Below the pieces are notes generated by a model that ran no database searches, was not told the DNA's origin, and saw only the letters and a program-made list of their open reading frames with translations. Position numbers and translations under genes: made by a program. A stretch of DNA of 6,575 nucleotides from an uncultured Chlorobiota bacterium (lineage in GTDB: Bacteria; Bacteroidota; Kapaibacteriia; OLB7). The DNA lies in NCBI GenBank assembly GCA_946481475.1, contig CAMLOB010000234.1:1-6575 (forward strand), written 5' to 3'. This document shows, piece after piece, positions 1 to 6,267 of the stretch; the first letter of the stretch is position 1; each line of letters opens with the position of its first letter.

Positions 1-252
1 ATACCGGGTGCCTCTTACCACGAAATCCGTTCCCCGATTGTCGGCACGTTCTATCGCGCACCGAATCCCGAAGCCGAATCGTTTGTAGAAGTTGGATCCG
101 AAGTGAAGACCGGAGAGGTTCTCTGCATTGTCGAGGCGATGAAGTTGATGAATGAGATCGAATCGGACATCAGCGGTCGCATTGCAAAGATTCTTGTGGA
201 GAACGCCCAGCCGGTAGAGTACAACCAGGTACTCTTTTTGATCGAGAAGTAA
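1..252 (+). CDS. accB: Biotin carboxyl carrier protein of acetyl-CoA carboxylase, C-terminal part (5' end outside window)
   Basis: The first 83 codons read in frame from base 1 to a TAA stop at 250-252. They form a complete biotinyl domain. The biotin attachment motif EAMKLM is at fragment residues 45-50, and the lysine that would carry biotin is K48 (codon 142-144). The segment [18 protein letters not shown] near the fragment start contains the short 'thumb' insertion (APNPEAES) that marks AccB of acetyl-CoA carboxylase and is absent from most other biotinyl and lipoyl domains. The biotin is carboxylated by AccC, encoded just downstream, and then swings to the carboxyltransferase to make malonyl-CoA for fatty acid synthesis in the cytoplasm. 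The N-terminal region and flexible linker lie upstream of the window. A carrier for another acyl-CoA carboxylase is possible but less likely given the thumb and the adjacent accC. Confidence 0.95.
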   Translation: MPGASYHEIRSPIVGTFYRAPNPEAESFVEVGSEVKTGEVLCIVEAMKLMNEIESDISGRIAKILVENAQPVEYNQVLFLIEK

Positions 253-257
253 TTCGT

Positions 258-265
258 AGGAAGAG
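258..265 (+). promoter_or_regulatory. Ribosome binding site that supports the accC start
   Basis: AGGAAGAG lies 6 bases before ATG 272. A TTG at 269, directly before that ATG, is also in frame and would add one residue. The ATG is preferred because the protein then begins [11 protein letters not shown], which lines up end to end with the usual AccC N-terminus (MLDKIVIANRG in E. coli). This is the only clear Shine-Dalgarno sequence in the window. Confidence 0.6.
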
Positions 266-271
266 CGCTTG

Positions 272-1633
272 ATGTTCAAGAAGATTCTCATTGCCAACCG
301 TGGAGAAATTGCCCTTCGCGTCATCCGCGCCTGTCGCGAACTCGGCATAAAGACTGTCGGCGTCTACTCCACGGCCGACAAGGAATCGCTCCACGTCCGC
401 TATGCCGACGAAGTTGTCTGCATCGGCCCTCCTCCCGGCTCCGAGAGCTATCTGAATATTCCCCGCATTATCTCCGCAGCGCAGATTACCAACGCCGATG
501 CAATCCATCCGGGCTACGGATTCCTGGCCGAGAACGCCCGATTCGCCGAAATCTGTGCCGACAGCGGCATCACCTTCATCGGACCGACACCGGAGCAGAT
601 CTCCAGGATGGGGGATAAATCCGTGGCAAAGGAGACGATGCGGGAGGCGGGCGTCCCGGTGATACCGGGACGCAAGGGGGCCGTGGCGACGCTTGAGGAA
701 GCCCGGGCAATCGGCGAGGAGAGCGGCTATCCCATCCTGATCAAGGCATCGGCCGGAGGAGGCGGAAAAGGGATGCGCGTCGTCCCGGAGGCATCGGCCC
801 TTGAACGGGCTTTCAACGCCGCCCGGAACGAGGCGAAAGCGGCCTTCGGAGATGACACCGTCTACATCGAAAAATTTGTCGAGGAACCCCGCCACATTGA
901 AATCCAGGTAATGTGCGATGCCCACGGCAACCGCATTCACCTGAACGAACGGGAATGCTCGATCCAGCGACGCCATCAGAAACTGATCGAGGAATCCCCC
1001 TCGCCGATCCTCGACTCGGACCTCCGCCGCAGAATGGGAGAGGCAGCCGTCGCCGGGTGCGAATACGTCAACTATCTGGGAGCCGGAACAATAGAATTCC
1101 TTGTCGACAAGAACAGGGACTTCTACTTCATGGAGATGAATACCCGGATCCAGGTCGAACATCCGGTCACCGAAGAATCGCTGGGAATCGACCTTATCAA
1201 GGAACAGATCTCCGTCGCAGCCGGAGAGAAGCTTTCGCTGAAAGAATGCGATCCGTTGTGGCACGCCATCGAAGTCCGGATCAATGCAGAAGATCCCTAT
1301 CATGATTTCCGCCCGAGTCCCGGCGTGATCTCCACCCTCCACTTCCCCGGCGGCCACGGAGTCCGGGTCGATTCGCATATCTACCAGGGCTACGTCATCC
1401 CGCCGACCTATGACTCTCTTCTGGCAAAGATCATCACCTTCGGCGATTCCCGCACCGACGCCATCCTGAAGATGCGCCGCGCTCTGGATGAGTGCATCAT
1501 CGAAGGAGTGAAAACCACGATCCCGTTCCATAGCATGATGATGGCCCACGAACAGTTCCTGAGCGGGGACTTCGATACGAAGTTCGTCGACACGACGGAC
1601 TGGAAGAGCCGGCTTCCGGAAGTGGATGCCTAA
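272..1633 (+). CDS. accC: Biotin carboxylase subunit of acetyl-CoA carboxylase
   Basis: A complete 453-residue protein (E. coli AccC is 449) that uses ATP and bicarbonate to carboxylate the biotin on AccB. Three regions follow in order: an N-terminal pre-ATP-grasp domain (about 1-112, [20 protein letters not shown]), the ATP-grasp domain (about 113-320) and a C-terminal biotin carboxylase domain (about 330-445). Catalytic and ligand residues known from E. coli AccC are all visible: K116, K158 before the glycine-rich loop AGGGGKGM (161-168), H208 in [11 protein letters not shown]235 and K237 in [11 protein letters not shown]275, E288 and R292 in [16 protein letters not shown] with E296, and R336 in EVRINAEDP. 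No key residue is missing. The gene starts 19 bases after accB, so the two are almost certainly cotranscribed. Close relatives in pyruvate or propionyl-CoA carboxylases exist, but length and the AccB partner favour acetyl-CoA carboxylase. Confidence 0.97.
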   Translation: MFKKILIANRGEIALRVIRACRELGIKTVGVYSTADKESLHVRYADEVVCIGPPPGSESYLNIPRIISAAQITNADAIHPGYGFLAENARFAEICADSGITFIGPTPEQISRMGDKSVAKETMREAGVPVIPGRKGAVATLEEARAIGEESGYPILIKASAGGGGKGMRVVPEASALERAFNAARNEAKAAFGDDTVYIEKFVEEPRHIEIQVMCDAHGNRIHLNERECSIQRRHQKLIEESPSPILDSDLRRRMGEAAVAGCEYVNYLGAGTIEFLVDKNRDFYFMEMNTRIQVEHPVTEESLGIDLIKEQISVAAGEKLSLKECDPLWHAIEVRINAEDPYHDFRPSPGVISTLHFPGGHGVRVDSHIYQGYVIPPTYDSLLAKIITFGDSRTDAILKMRRALDECIIEGVKTTIPFHSMMMAHEQFLSGDFDTKFVDTTDWKSRLPEVDA

Positions 1634-1734
1634 GGTTGGGGTGGGATTTCCCACGTTCGGAATCGGGAGAAAAGGGAAGCGCAGCGAACGAGAACATCAG
1701 TCAGACATCATTAATACAACTATCGGATCCAGAC

Positions 1735-2115
1735 ATGAATTTCCCTGAAGGACTCAAGTACGTAAAGAGCCACGAGTGGGCCAAAGTCGAAGACGGAACG
1801 GTTACCATCGGCATCACCGACTTTGCACAGTCGGAGCTGGGAGACGTTGTATTCGTCGACATCACCGTATCGCCGGGAGATACGCTTGGTGCCGGAGACG
1901 TGTTCGGTACGATTGAAGCCGTCAAGACCGTCAGCGATCTCTATATGCCGATCGCCGGCACGATCTCCGCAATCAACGACGGACTCGGAGACGCCCCCGA
2001 AACCATCAACAACGACCCGTACGGTGCCGGCTGGCTTGTGAAAGTCACCGATGCGTCGATCAATGACGATGAGATGATGAGTGCCGACGCCTACCGCGAT
2101 ATGGTCGGTGCCTGA
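1735..2115 (+). CDS. gcvH: Glycine cleavage system H protein (lipoyl carrier)
   Basis: A complete 126-residue H protein (family usually 125-130). It carries the aminomethyl group from the P protein to the T and L proteins on a lipoyl-lysine arm. The N-terminus MNFPEGLKYVKSHEWAKVED, the ITDFAQSELGDVVFVD segment and the lipoylation motif GTIEAVKTVSDLYMP are all typical. The lipoylated residue is K64 (codon 1924-1926). The conserved INNDPYGAGWLVKV block follows. ATG 1735 is chosen because the family begins exactly here. The frame stays open upstream to a TTG at 1636, but those 33 residues do not look like H protein. No clear Shine-Dalgarno precedes the ATG (ATCGGATCCAGAC). The gene lies 101 bases after accC on the same strand, probably in the same transcript. 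No gcvT, gcvP or lipoate gene is in the window, so a role as lipoyl donor for other complexes cannot be excluded. Confidence 0.96.
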   Translation: MNFPEGLKYVKSHEWAKVEDGTVTIGITDFAQSELGDVVFVDITVSPGDTLGAGDVFGTIEAVKTVSDLYMPIAGTISAINDGLGDAPETINNDPYGAGWLVKVTDASINDDEMMSADAYRDMVGA

Positions 2116-2163
2116 TCGGACCGTCGGGACATCCCAATCCTCTACAGACCTACAGATAAGGAG

Positions 2164-2202
2164 AACGCCGCAGATCGGCCCGGAGCCGGTCTGCGGCGTT
2201 TT
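2164..2202 (+). terminator. Intrinsic terminator after gcvH
   Basis: A perfect 11-bp outer stem (AACGCCGCAGA at 2164-2174 with TCTGCGGCGTT at 2190-2200) continues inward through one G-T wobble and four more pairs to a 5-base loop (CCGGA, 2180-2184), giving 16 paired positions in all. TTTTCGTT follows at 2199-2206. It lies 48 bases after the gcvH stop and should end the accB-accC-gcvH transcript. On the opposite strand the hairpin is followed by CTCCTTAT, so it may also stop weakly the convergent transcript of the secreted-protein gene. Confidence 0.88.
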
Positions 2203-2211
2203 CGTTGTCTG

Positions 2212-2236
2212 CCCGGAAACACCACCGGGTAATTTC
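2212..2236 (+). other. Small hairpin followed by a T-rich stretch, possible backup terminator
   Basis: CCCGG (2212-2216) and CCGGG (2225-2229) are separated by 8 bases and followed by TAATTT. The stem is only 5 bp, so it is a weak candidate. It sits just beyond the strong terminator, where back-up sites are sometimes found. Confidence 0.25.
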
Positions 2237-2274
2237 GATTTGCGATGTGCGACTGTCGAAGTATACGTATCGTA

Positions 2275-2316
2275 CCGGCTCTGTGGGGAGACGGGACACG
2301 GATCGGGCAGAGCCGG
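2275..2316. repeat. 9-bp perfect inverted repeat between the convergent genes
   Basis: CCGGCTCTG (2275-2283) is matched by CAGAGCCGG (2308-2316) across a 24-base loop. It lies 33 bases past the stop of the secreted-protein gene on the - strand and could form a 3'-end hairpin in that transcript. No T-run follows on either strand, so it is not a canonical intrinsic terminator. The other bases of the 2116-2349 gap hold no gene that I can support. Confidence 0.5.
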
Positions 2317-2349
2317 CATTCATTCTCCCGCTCCGTTTTGCTCCGGCCG

Positions 2350-2613
2350 TCACTTCACCAGAATCAGCTTGCCGGTCTCCTTCTCCCCTCCTGCATGCAG
2401 AATGAAGTAGTAGAGACCGGAGGGGAGCGATCTTCCGTCGATCATGATCTCATGTTCTCCGGCCCCCTGCATCCCCTCTTCATAACGCCGAATCTCACGC
2501 CCCTCTGCGTCAAGCAGCACAAGTGTGGCCGAACCGGTCCGCTCGGTTCGATACCGCACGGTCGTCTCCCCGCTTGAGGGGTTCGGCATCACCGACCGGA
2601 CAAGTGCTCCCTC
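2350..2613 (-). other. Type IX secretion C-terminal sorting domain
   Basis: Residues about 783-869 of the secreted protein plus the stop codon. The order of short motifs is that of the type A sorting family: NPSSGETTVRY, then SATLVLLDAEGREI, then the turn around GAGEHEIMIDGRSLPSGLYYF, and the final basic GKLILVK. In this family the domain directs passage across the outer membrane by the T9SS and is usually removed or used for surface attachment. No T9SS machinery gene is in the window. Confidence 0.92.
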
Positions 2614-4959
2614 TCCTCTCTGCTGATCGTCCACTCCGAGGAAGCTGCACTCCACCGTATCGATCTCGCAGCAGAGTTCCGTATCGTCCTCGAACGTACA
2701 GGTCTCAATGATTACGTTGACCTCGTCGGCTTCGGCGAACTCCAGTCGGAACGGTCCGGCCGTCCCCCCCGCCGGTATCGTCCCCCCCTTGAAAATCACC
2801 TGCCGCGGATCCAGCGTCACCTGATCGAAACCGGAGGCCGATCCCTCGGCAACGGCACTCCGGAAATCGACGTTCCCCTGAAGAATCGTGTACTGGACGT
2901 TGTTGATCGGTCCGTCCGGCGTGTGAACGTTCCGGATTTCAGAGAGTGCCTGACATGTCAGTTCTGATGTGATGTCGCTGGTCAGACTTATCGAATCGCA
3001 ACGCCCGGGAGAACCTTCGCAGACGACACGTTCGGTGCCGAAGCAGAGAAGCTCTCCTCTGGAGAAGGTCTGCCAGAGGACGTCGAAGTCGATCGGCCGA
3101 TCCGGACTGACGCGCGCATCGACGCAGAAACTGAAGGTCACCGAATCTCCCGCTCGCAACGTGTCGCCGACATACTCGACGAAGATGCTCGGGAAGAAAT
3201 CGGAACCGAGTCTCCACGACCCCGAAGCCTCGGCCGTATCGATAATCAGGTCGCTTCGCGGCACACGGATCGTCATCAGATCGATCGGCCGTTCCTTTCC
3301 GTTAAAGTTATAGAACGTCACGTCGAAGCAGCAGAGGGGATCGATCGATCCGCTGTTCTCGCCGATCGCCGCACTGTCGCAGGAGAGACGCAGATCGACC
3401 CGAACCGGAATTTCCTCCGTGCAGATCGGTCTGAAATTATCAGCCCAGGTCGTCCAGGTGATCGTCAGCGGATCGCGTGCGTTCGTGTCGATGTTCAGAC
3501 AGAACTCGAATTCCTTGTTGAAACCGGGATCGATCGTCCCCCGGTGGAAGGTGACCGAATCGGGGGTCACCCGATCGATCGACCAGCCCGGAGGAGCCTG
3601 TGCGTTCAGGATGCGAAGGCGCGTTCCCGGATTGTCGATCCTGACGGTAAATCGCTTGATTGTGTCGCGACGGGAGTTGCGGTTGCCGACATTCAACGTG
3701 ATGCACCGCTGGGTTGCGGTCAGCGATGAATCGACCAGAGCCGAGACCGAATCGCAGAAAATGATCTCTCTGAAACAGGGGGCCGATCCGGTACCGATCG
3801 TCACGATCAGATCCTCGAACTCCGTAATCCACGTATAGCGCACCTGATCTTCCGGCGACAGATCGTTGTCGAAACAGATGCCGGGGAAGATCACCGTATC
3901 CCCCGGGGCCAGAAGCGAGTCGATAACAAAGAGGGCGGTGTCTCCGCGACCGTTCAACTGCATCGACCAGCCGTCCGGTAGACTTGTCGGGGCCGAGAAG
4001 GAGGCGTTCGGCGTGTTCATCGCCAGACGGAACCGCTTCAGGGGCGAGCGGGGCTGGTGAGAATTGATCAGAAGGAAATCGCGACAGCAGGTATCCCCCG
4101 AAACCGTCGTTCTCCTTGTGTAGAGCGTATCGGGAGCCCGAAGTCCGCAGAGAACCGTCAGCGTATCGCGACAGACCATGGTTCCAAAATTTGTCGTCCA
4201 CCAGGTCAGGCGAACCGACGGACTGCCGAGCGTCTGCATATAGATCCGGAAATCCTCGATGTACTCTCCCACAGAGAGTGCCGAATCGGTCGTCTTCCAG
4301 CTGATCGAGTTGCTGTCGACCCGATCGATACGCCACCCCGCCGGCATACGCATCCCGACCGTGTCGATCCGGTGGCCGGAAGTCAGCAGTTTCAGGTGGA
4401 AGTCGTTGACTTCTTTCTGCTGCCCGTTTTCGTTCAGAAGGTCGATGTCGAAACCGCAACGGATGCTGCTGGGACGCGGGCGGAAGAAGGCTTCGTCGCA
4501 GTTGTTTCTTGACCCGCAGATAAAGCTGAGCGTATCGATCTGCCGCGCCCCTTCATCATCCCACGTTTCCCACGCCAGTCTGTAGACTCCGGTATCCCGC
4601 ACGCAGAAGGAAAAGCTGGTAAGCGATTCGCCGGAATCGATCTCCGCATCGCTTGTGCTGCTGAGCCACTGGATATTTCGTCTGCTCAGAAAAACGTCCC
4701 ATTCAATCGGCGACCCCGCCTGTCCCTGAATGAACTCTCCGCCGTCGGAGACAAACCGGACACGGAATTCCCGAATGGAACCGGAACTGCGGTTCGAGAC
4801 AATGAATGTGTGGCAGCACTGATAGGGACCGTTGCCCGGCTGCGAGAGAACGCGAACCGTATCCTCCGGAAGCCCCTGTTGGGCCTGCAGGAAAAGAGGA
4901 GAACAAAAGAGGACGGGGAGCGAGATCAGCAGGAATCTGTAGAGTCGTACAAGCTGCAT
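2350..4959 (-). CDS. Large secreted repeat protein with T9SS type A sorting domain
   Basis: An 869-residue protein of unknown function. Residues 1-26 are a Sec signal peptide: basic start (MQLVRLYRF), hydrophobic core, likely cleavage after LQA before QQG. Residues about 30-771 are six divergent tandem repeats of about 120 residues, each with an N-terminal Cys or Cys-Cys, a GW-type motif (PAGWRIDRV, PPGWSIDRV), an F-x-F-C-type strand, a W-x-T motif (AWET, TWWT, TWIT, TWTT, LWQT) and a terminal Cys. The mature part has 28 cysteines, which suggests disulfide-stabilised beta-sandwich domains outside the cell. Residues about 783-869 match the type IX sorting domain: MPNPSSGETTVRY, the central LLDAEGREI, LPSGLYYFIL and a C-terminal GKLILVK. 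No catalytic motif is recognisable, so a structural, adhesive or cell-surface role is only a guess. No Shine-Dalgarno precedes the ATG. The neighbouring genes are unrelated and a terminator lies upstream, so it is probably monocistronic. Confidence 0.88.
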   Translation of the reverse strand: MQLVRLYRFLLISLPVLFCSPLFLQAQQGLPEDTVRVLSQPGNGPYQCCHTFIVSNRSSGSIREFRVRFVSDGGEFIQGQAGSPIEWDVFLSRRNIQWLSSTSDAEIDSGESLTSFSFCVRDTGVYRLAWETWDDEGARQIDTLSFICGSRNNCDEAFFRPRPSSIRCGFDIDLLNENGQQKEVNDFHLKLLTSGHRIDTVGMRMPAGWRIDRVDSNSISWKTTDSALSVGEYIEDFRIYMQTLGSPSVRLTWWTTNFGTMVCRDTLTVLCGLRAPDTLYTRRTTVSGDTCCRDFLLINSHQPRSPLKRFRLAMNTPNASFSAPTSLPDGWSMQLNGRGDTALFVIDSLLAPGDTVIFPGICFDNDLSPEDQVRYTWITEFEDLIVTIGTGSAPCFREIIFCDSVSALVDSSLTATQRCITLNVGNRNSRRDTIKRFTVRIDNPGTRLRILNAQAPPGWSIDRVTPDSVTFHRGTIDPGFNKEFEFCLNIDTNARDPLTITWTTWADNFRPICTEEIPVRVDLRLSCDSAAIGENSGSIDPLCCFDVTFYNFNGKERPIDLMTIRVPRSDLIIDTAEASGSWRLGSDFFPSIFVEYVGDTLRAGDSVTFSFCVDARVSPDRPIDFDVLWQTFSRGELLCFGTERVVCEGSPGRCDSISLTSDITSELTCQALSEIRNVHTPDGPINNVQYTILQGNVDFRSAVAEGSASGFDQVTLDPRQVIFKGGTIPAGGTAGPFRLEFAEADEVNVIIETCTFEDDTELCCEIDTVECSFLGVDDQQRGEGALVRSVMPNPSSGETTVRYRTERTGSATLVLLDAEGREIRRYEEGMQGAGEHEIMIDGRSLPSGLYYFILHAGGEKETGKLILVK
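2647..4872 (-). repeat. Six tandem cysteine-containing protein repeats of about 120 residues
   Basis: Approximate units, on the coding strand: R1 4872-4516 (residues 30-148), R2 4515-4147 (149-271), R3 4146-3754 (272-402), R4 3753-3379 (403-527), R5 3378-3019 (528-647), R6 3018-2647 (648-771). The units were aligned by eye on shared landmarks: the early Cys (48/49, 168, 291/292, 419, 543/544, 669); the GW position (W87, W209, W331, W459, W582, F711); the mid Cys (119, absent in R2, 362, 487, 612, absent in R6); the W-x-T motif (W130, W254, W377, W502, W629; only E-T in R6); and the closing Cys (148, 271, 402, 527, 647, 771). R4 and R2 share the clearest local identity (GW-[SR]-IDRV). The repeats are not visible as DNA repeats, so the duplications are old. 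Confidence 0.78.
4882..4959 (-). other. Signal peptide of the secreted repeat protein
   Basis: Residues 1-26: basic residues R5 and R8, a hydrophobic core FLLISLPVLFCSPLFL, and an A-x-type cleavage region ending LQA|QQG. The core contains C19, but it has no lipobox followed by the right spacing (no L-[AS]-[GA]-C), so export by signal peptidase I is favoured over a lipoprotein. Export through Sec is the required first step for T9SS cargo. Confidence 0.85.
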
Positions 4960-4992
4960 GTATCTGGTCGATCATTAATGTGCGTTGATATC

Positions 4993-5005
4993 GAACCGCC
5001 GGTTC
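4993..5005. promoter_or_regulatory. Inverted repeat in the leader region of the secreted-protein gene
   Basis: GAACC-GCC-GGTTC is a perfect 5-bp inverted repeat with a 3-base centre, ending 34 bases upstream of the ATG at 4959. It could be an operator half-site pair or a small leader hairpin. No function can be assigned from the sequence alone. Confidence 0.3.
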
Positions 5006-5021
5006 CTGCGGTCGGATTCAG

Positions 5022-5046
5022 CCGTATTTTACGGATGTTCTTCCGT
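5022..5046. promoter_or_regulatory. Overlapping inverted repeats upstream of the secreted-protein gene
   Basis: CCGTA-TTT-TACGG (5022-5034) and ACGGA-TGTTCT-TCCGT (5031-5046) share the bases ACGG at 5031-5034. The middle arm can therefore pair with either flank but not both. The block lies 63-87 bases upstream of the ATG at 4959 on the - strand, in the promoter or leader position of a gene that is isolated from floA by a terminator. I cannot name a promoter in 4960-5110; no clear -35/-10 or Bacteroidota-type TAnnTTTG box is present. Confidence 0.35.
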
Positions 5047-5110
5047 TATTCCCAGTCTGTCTGAAGAAAACCCTGAAATCGGAAAAAGGTTAGCGCCGAC
5101 CACCGAACCC

Positions 5111-5142
5111 AAACAAAAACGCCGGACACAAAGTGCCCGGCG
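5111..5142 (-). terminator. Intrinsic terminator after floA
   Basis: Read on the - strand: CGCCGGGCAC, loop TTT, GTGTCCGGCG, then TTTTTGTTT. The stem has 10 pairs, one of them a G-U wobble (opposite bases 5126 and 5136), with a 3-base loop and a run of five T (5119-5115) followed by G and three T. It starts 73 bases beyond the floA stop. It should end the ligase-floA transcript and separate it from the secreted-protein gene. Confidence 0.92.
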
Positions 5143-5160
5143 CAAAGCGATGTCCCGTCT

Positions 5161-5216
5161 GCAGCCCCAATCCCCCGCCTCTGCTCCCTCGACCCTCCGA
5201 CTCTCGACCCTTCCCC
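5161..5216 (-). other. G-rich 3' untranslated stretch between floA and its terminator
   Basis: On the transcribed - strand this stretch holds six runs of three or more G (opposite C-runs at 5165-5168, 5172-5176, 5186-5188, 5193-5195, 5208-5210 and 5213-5216). It also holds an 8-base direct repeat (CTCGACCC on + at 5188-5195 and 5203-5210). Two loops are longer than 7 bases, so it does not meet the strict four-run G-quadruplex rule, but it is strongly biased compared with its surroundings. Confidence 0.45.
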
Positions 5217-6211
5217 TACTTCTTCTCTCCTCCCCCCTGCGACGCGGTTCCCCCTCCGGTCTGCGAGATCGACTCCCGCATCATCGTATCGGCCTGAATG
5301 TTCCTCATGTTGTAGTAATCCATCACCCCCAGTTTCCCCTCGCGCAGCGCCTCGGCCATTGCCAGCGGGACCTGTGCTTCGGACTCCACAACCTTTGCGC
5401 GCATCTCGTGGACGCGGGCCTTCATCTCCTGTTCGTATGCGACAGCCGCCGCCCGGCGTTCCTCGGCCTTGGCCCGGGCCACGTTCAGATCGGCCTCGGC
5501 CTGATCCGACGCCAGCTTCGCCCCGATGTTCTCCCCCACATCGACGTCGGCGATGTCGATCGAGAGGATCTCGAATGCCGTTCCGGCGTCCAGTCCCTTG
5601 GTCAAAACAGTCTGCGAAATCCTGTCCGGATTCTCCAGCACCACCTTGTGCGTGTCGCTGGAACCGATCGTCGAGACGATCCCCTCGCCGACGCGGGCAA
5701 TGATCGTCGCCTCGCCGGCGCCGCCGACAAGCCGTTCGAGGTTTGCCCTGACGGTCACTTTCGCAATCGCCCGGACCTGGATGCCGTTCTTGGCCATCGC
5801 GGCCACCGGCGGCGTTTCGATCACGCGTGGGTTCACCGAAAGCTTCACCGCATCCAGCACGTCACGTCCGGCAAGGTCGATTGCCGTGGCCCGCTCCCAC
5901 GGCAGGGCAATCCCCGCCTTGTCGGCCGAGATCAGGGCTGCGATAACTTTCTGCACGTTTCCTCCGGCCAGGTAGTGGGATTCGAGCTGGTTGTTCTCCA
6001 CTTCCAGTCCCGCCTTCTCGGCGGTAATCTTCGAGTTCACGATAACGGCCGGAGGAACCTTCCGCAACCGCATCCCGACCAATGAAAAGATCGGCACCTT
6101 CACCCCGGCTGAAATGGCACTGATCCAGAGGCGAACGGGAACGAAATACAAAAACCCGATCAGGACGAGAACGCCTAAAACAATGATGCCTGCAAGGACA
6201 AAGTTTTCCAT
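5216..6211 (-). CDS. floA: Flotillin-like protein FloA
   Basis: A complete 331-residue protein, the same length as B. subtilis FloA (YqfA). FloA forms scaffold assemblies in the cytoplasmic membrane and organises functional membrane microdomains that affect membrane fluidity and protein complexes. A hydrophobic segment (about 5-25) is followed by [20 protein letters not shown], a membrane-associated region typical of the family. The conserved core includes [13 protein letters not shown] (74-86), [12 protein letters not shown] (111-122), [11 protein letters not shown] (125-135), [13 protein letters not shown] (155-167), [13 protein letters not shown] (174-186) and [14 protein letters not shown] (213-226). 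The C-terminal helical part is rich in Glu-Ala ([20 protein letters not shown]) and contains [19 protein letters not shown]. It ends in a Gly-rich tail ([13 protein letters not shown]). No Shine-Dalgarno precedes the ATG. It lies 56 bases after the ligase gene on the same strand, with no NfeD-type partner on the visible side. Confidence 0.96.
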   Translation of the reverse strand: MENFVLAGIIVLGVLVLIGFLYFVPVRLWISAISAGVKVPIFSLVGMRLRKVPPAVIVNSKITAEKAGLEVENNQLESHYLAGGNVQKVIAALISADKAGIALPWERATAIDLAGRDVLDAVKLSVNPRVIETPPVAAMAKNGIQVRAIAKVTVRANLERLVGGAGEATIIARVGEGIVSTIGSSDTHKVVLENPDRISQTVLTKGLDAGTAFEILSIDIADVDVGENIGAKLASDQAEADLNVARAKAEERRAAAVAYEQEMKARVHEMRAKVVESEAQVPLAMAEALREGKLGVMDYYNMRNIQADTMMRESISQTGGGTASQGGGEKK

Positions 6212-6267
6212 GTCGATCTGAATTAGTGAACTGCTATCATTTTACGAATTCCGGCTTCAGGGCTCCT

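Noticed and set aside
170..1654. 494-codon open frame on the - strand opposite accC
   Set aside because: It lies antisense to a gene with every catalytic residue of biotin carboxylase, its translation resembles no family I know, and long antisense frames are expected from the codon bias of GC-rich genes.
1641..1654. GTGGG-ATTT-CCCAC hairpin just after the accC stop
   Set aside because: The stem is only 5 bp and no T-run follows, so it is not a convincing terminator. At most it may reduce read-through into gcvH.
1636..1734. In-frame N-terminal extension of gcvH from TTG 1636
   Set aside because: The 33 extra residues are polar and unrelated to H protein, and the family N-terminus starts exactly at ATG 1735.
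2081..2577. Several short open frames between gcvH and the secreted-protein gene
   Set aside because: They overlap the terminator hairpins or the sorting-domain coding sequence and encode Arg/Ser/Pro-rich peptides without recognisable features.
3440..4459. 339-codon open frame on the - strand, in another frame inside the secreted-protein gene
   Set aside because: The translation is Arg-rich and of low complexity, whereas the overlapping main frame has a signal peptide, ordered repeats and a sorting domain.
4703..4975. 90-codon - strand open frame starting 16 bases upstream of the secreted-protein ATG
   Set aside because: It is out of frame with the signal peptide and has no export or family signal. 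It is an overlap shadow of the real start.
4985..6085. 366-codon open frame on the + strand opposite floA
   Set aside because: It runs across the terminator and the length of floA in antisense. The floA frame is conserved end to end, so this one is a shadow.
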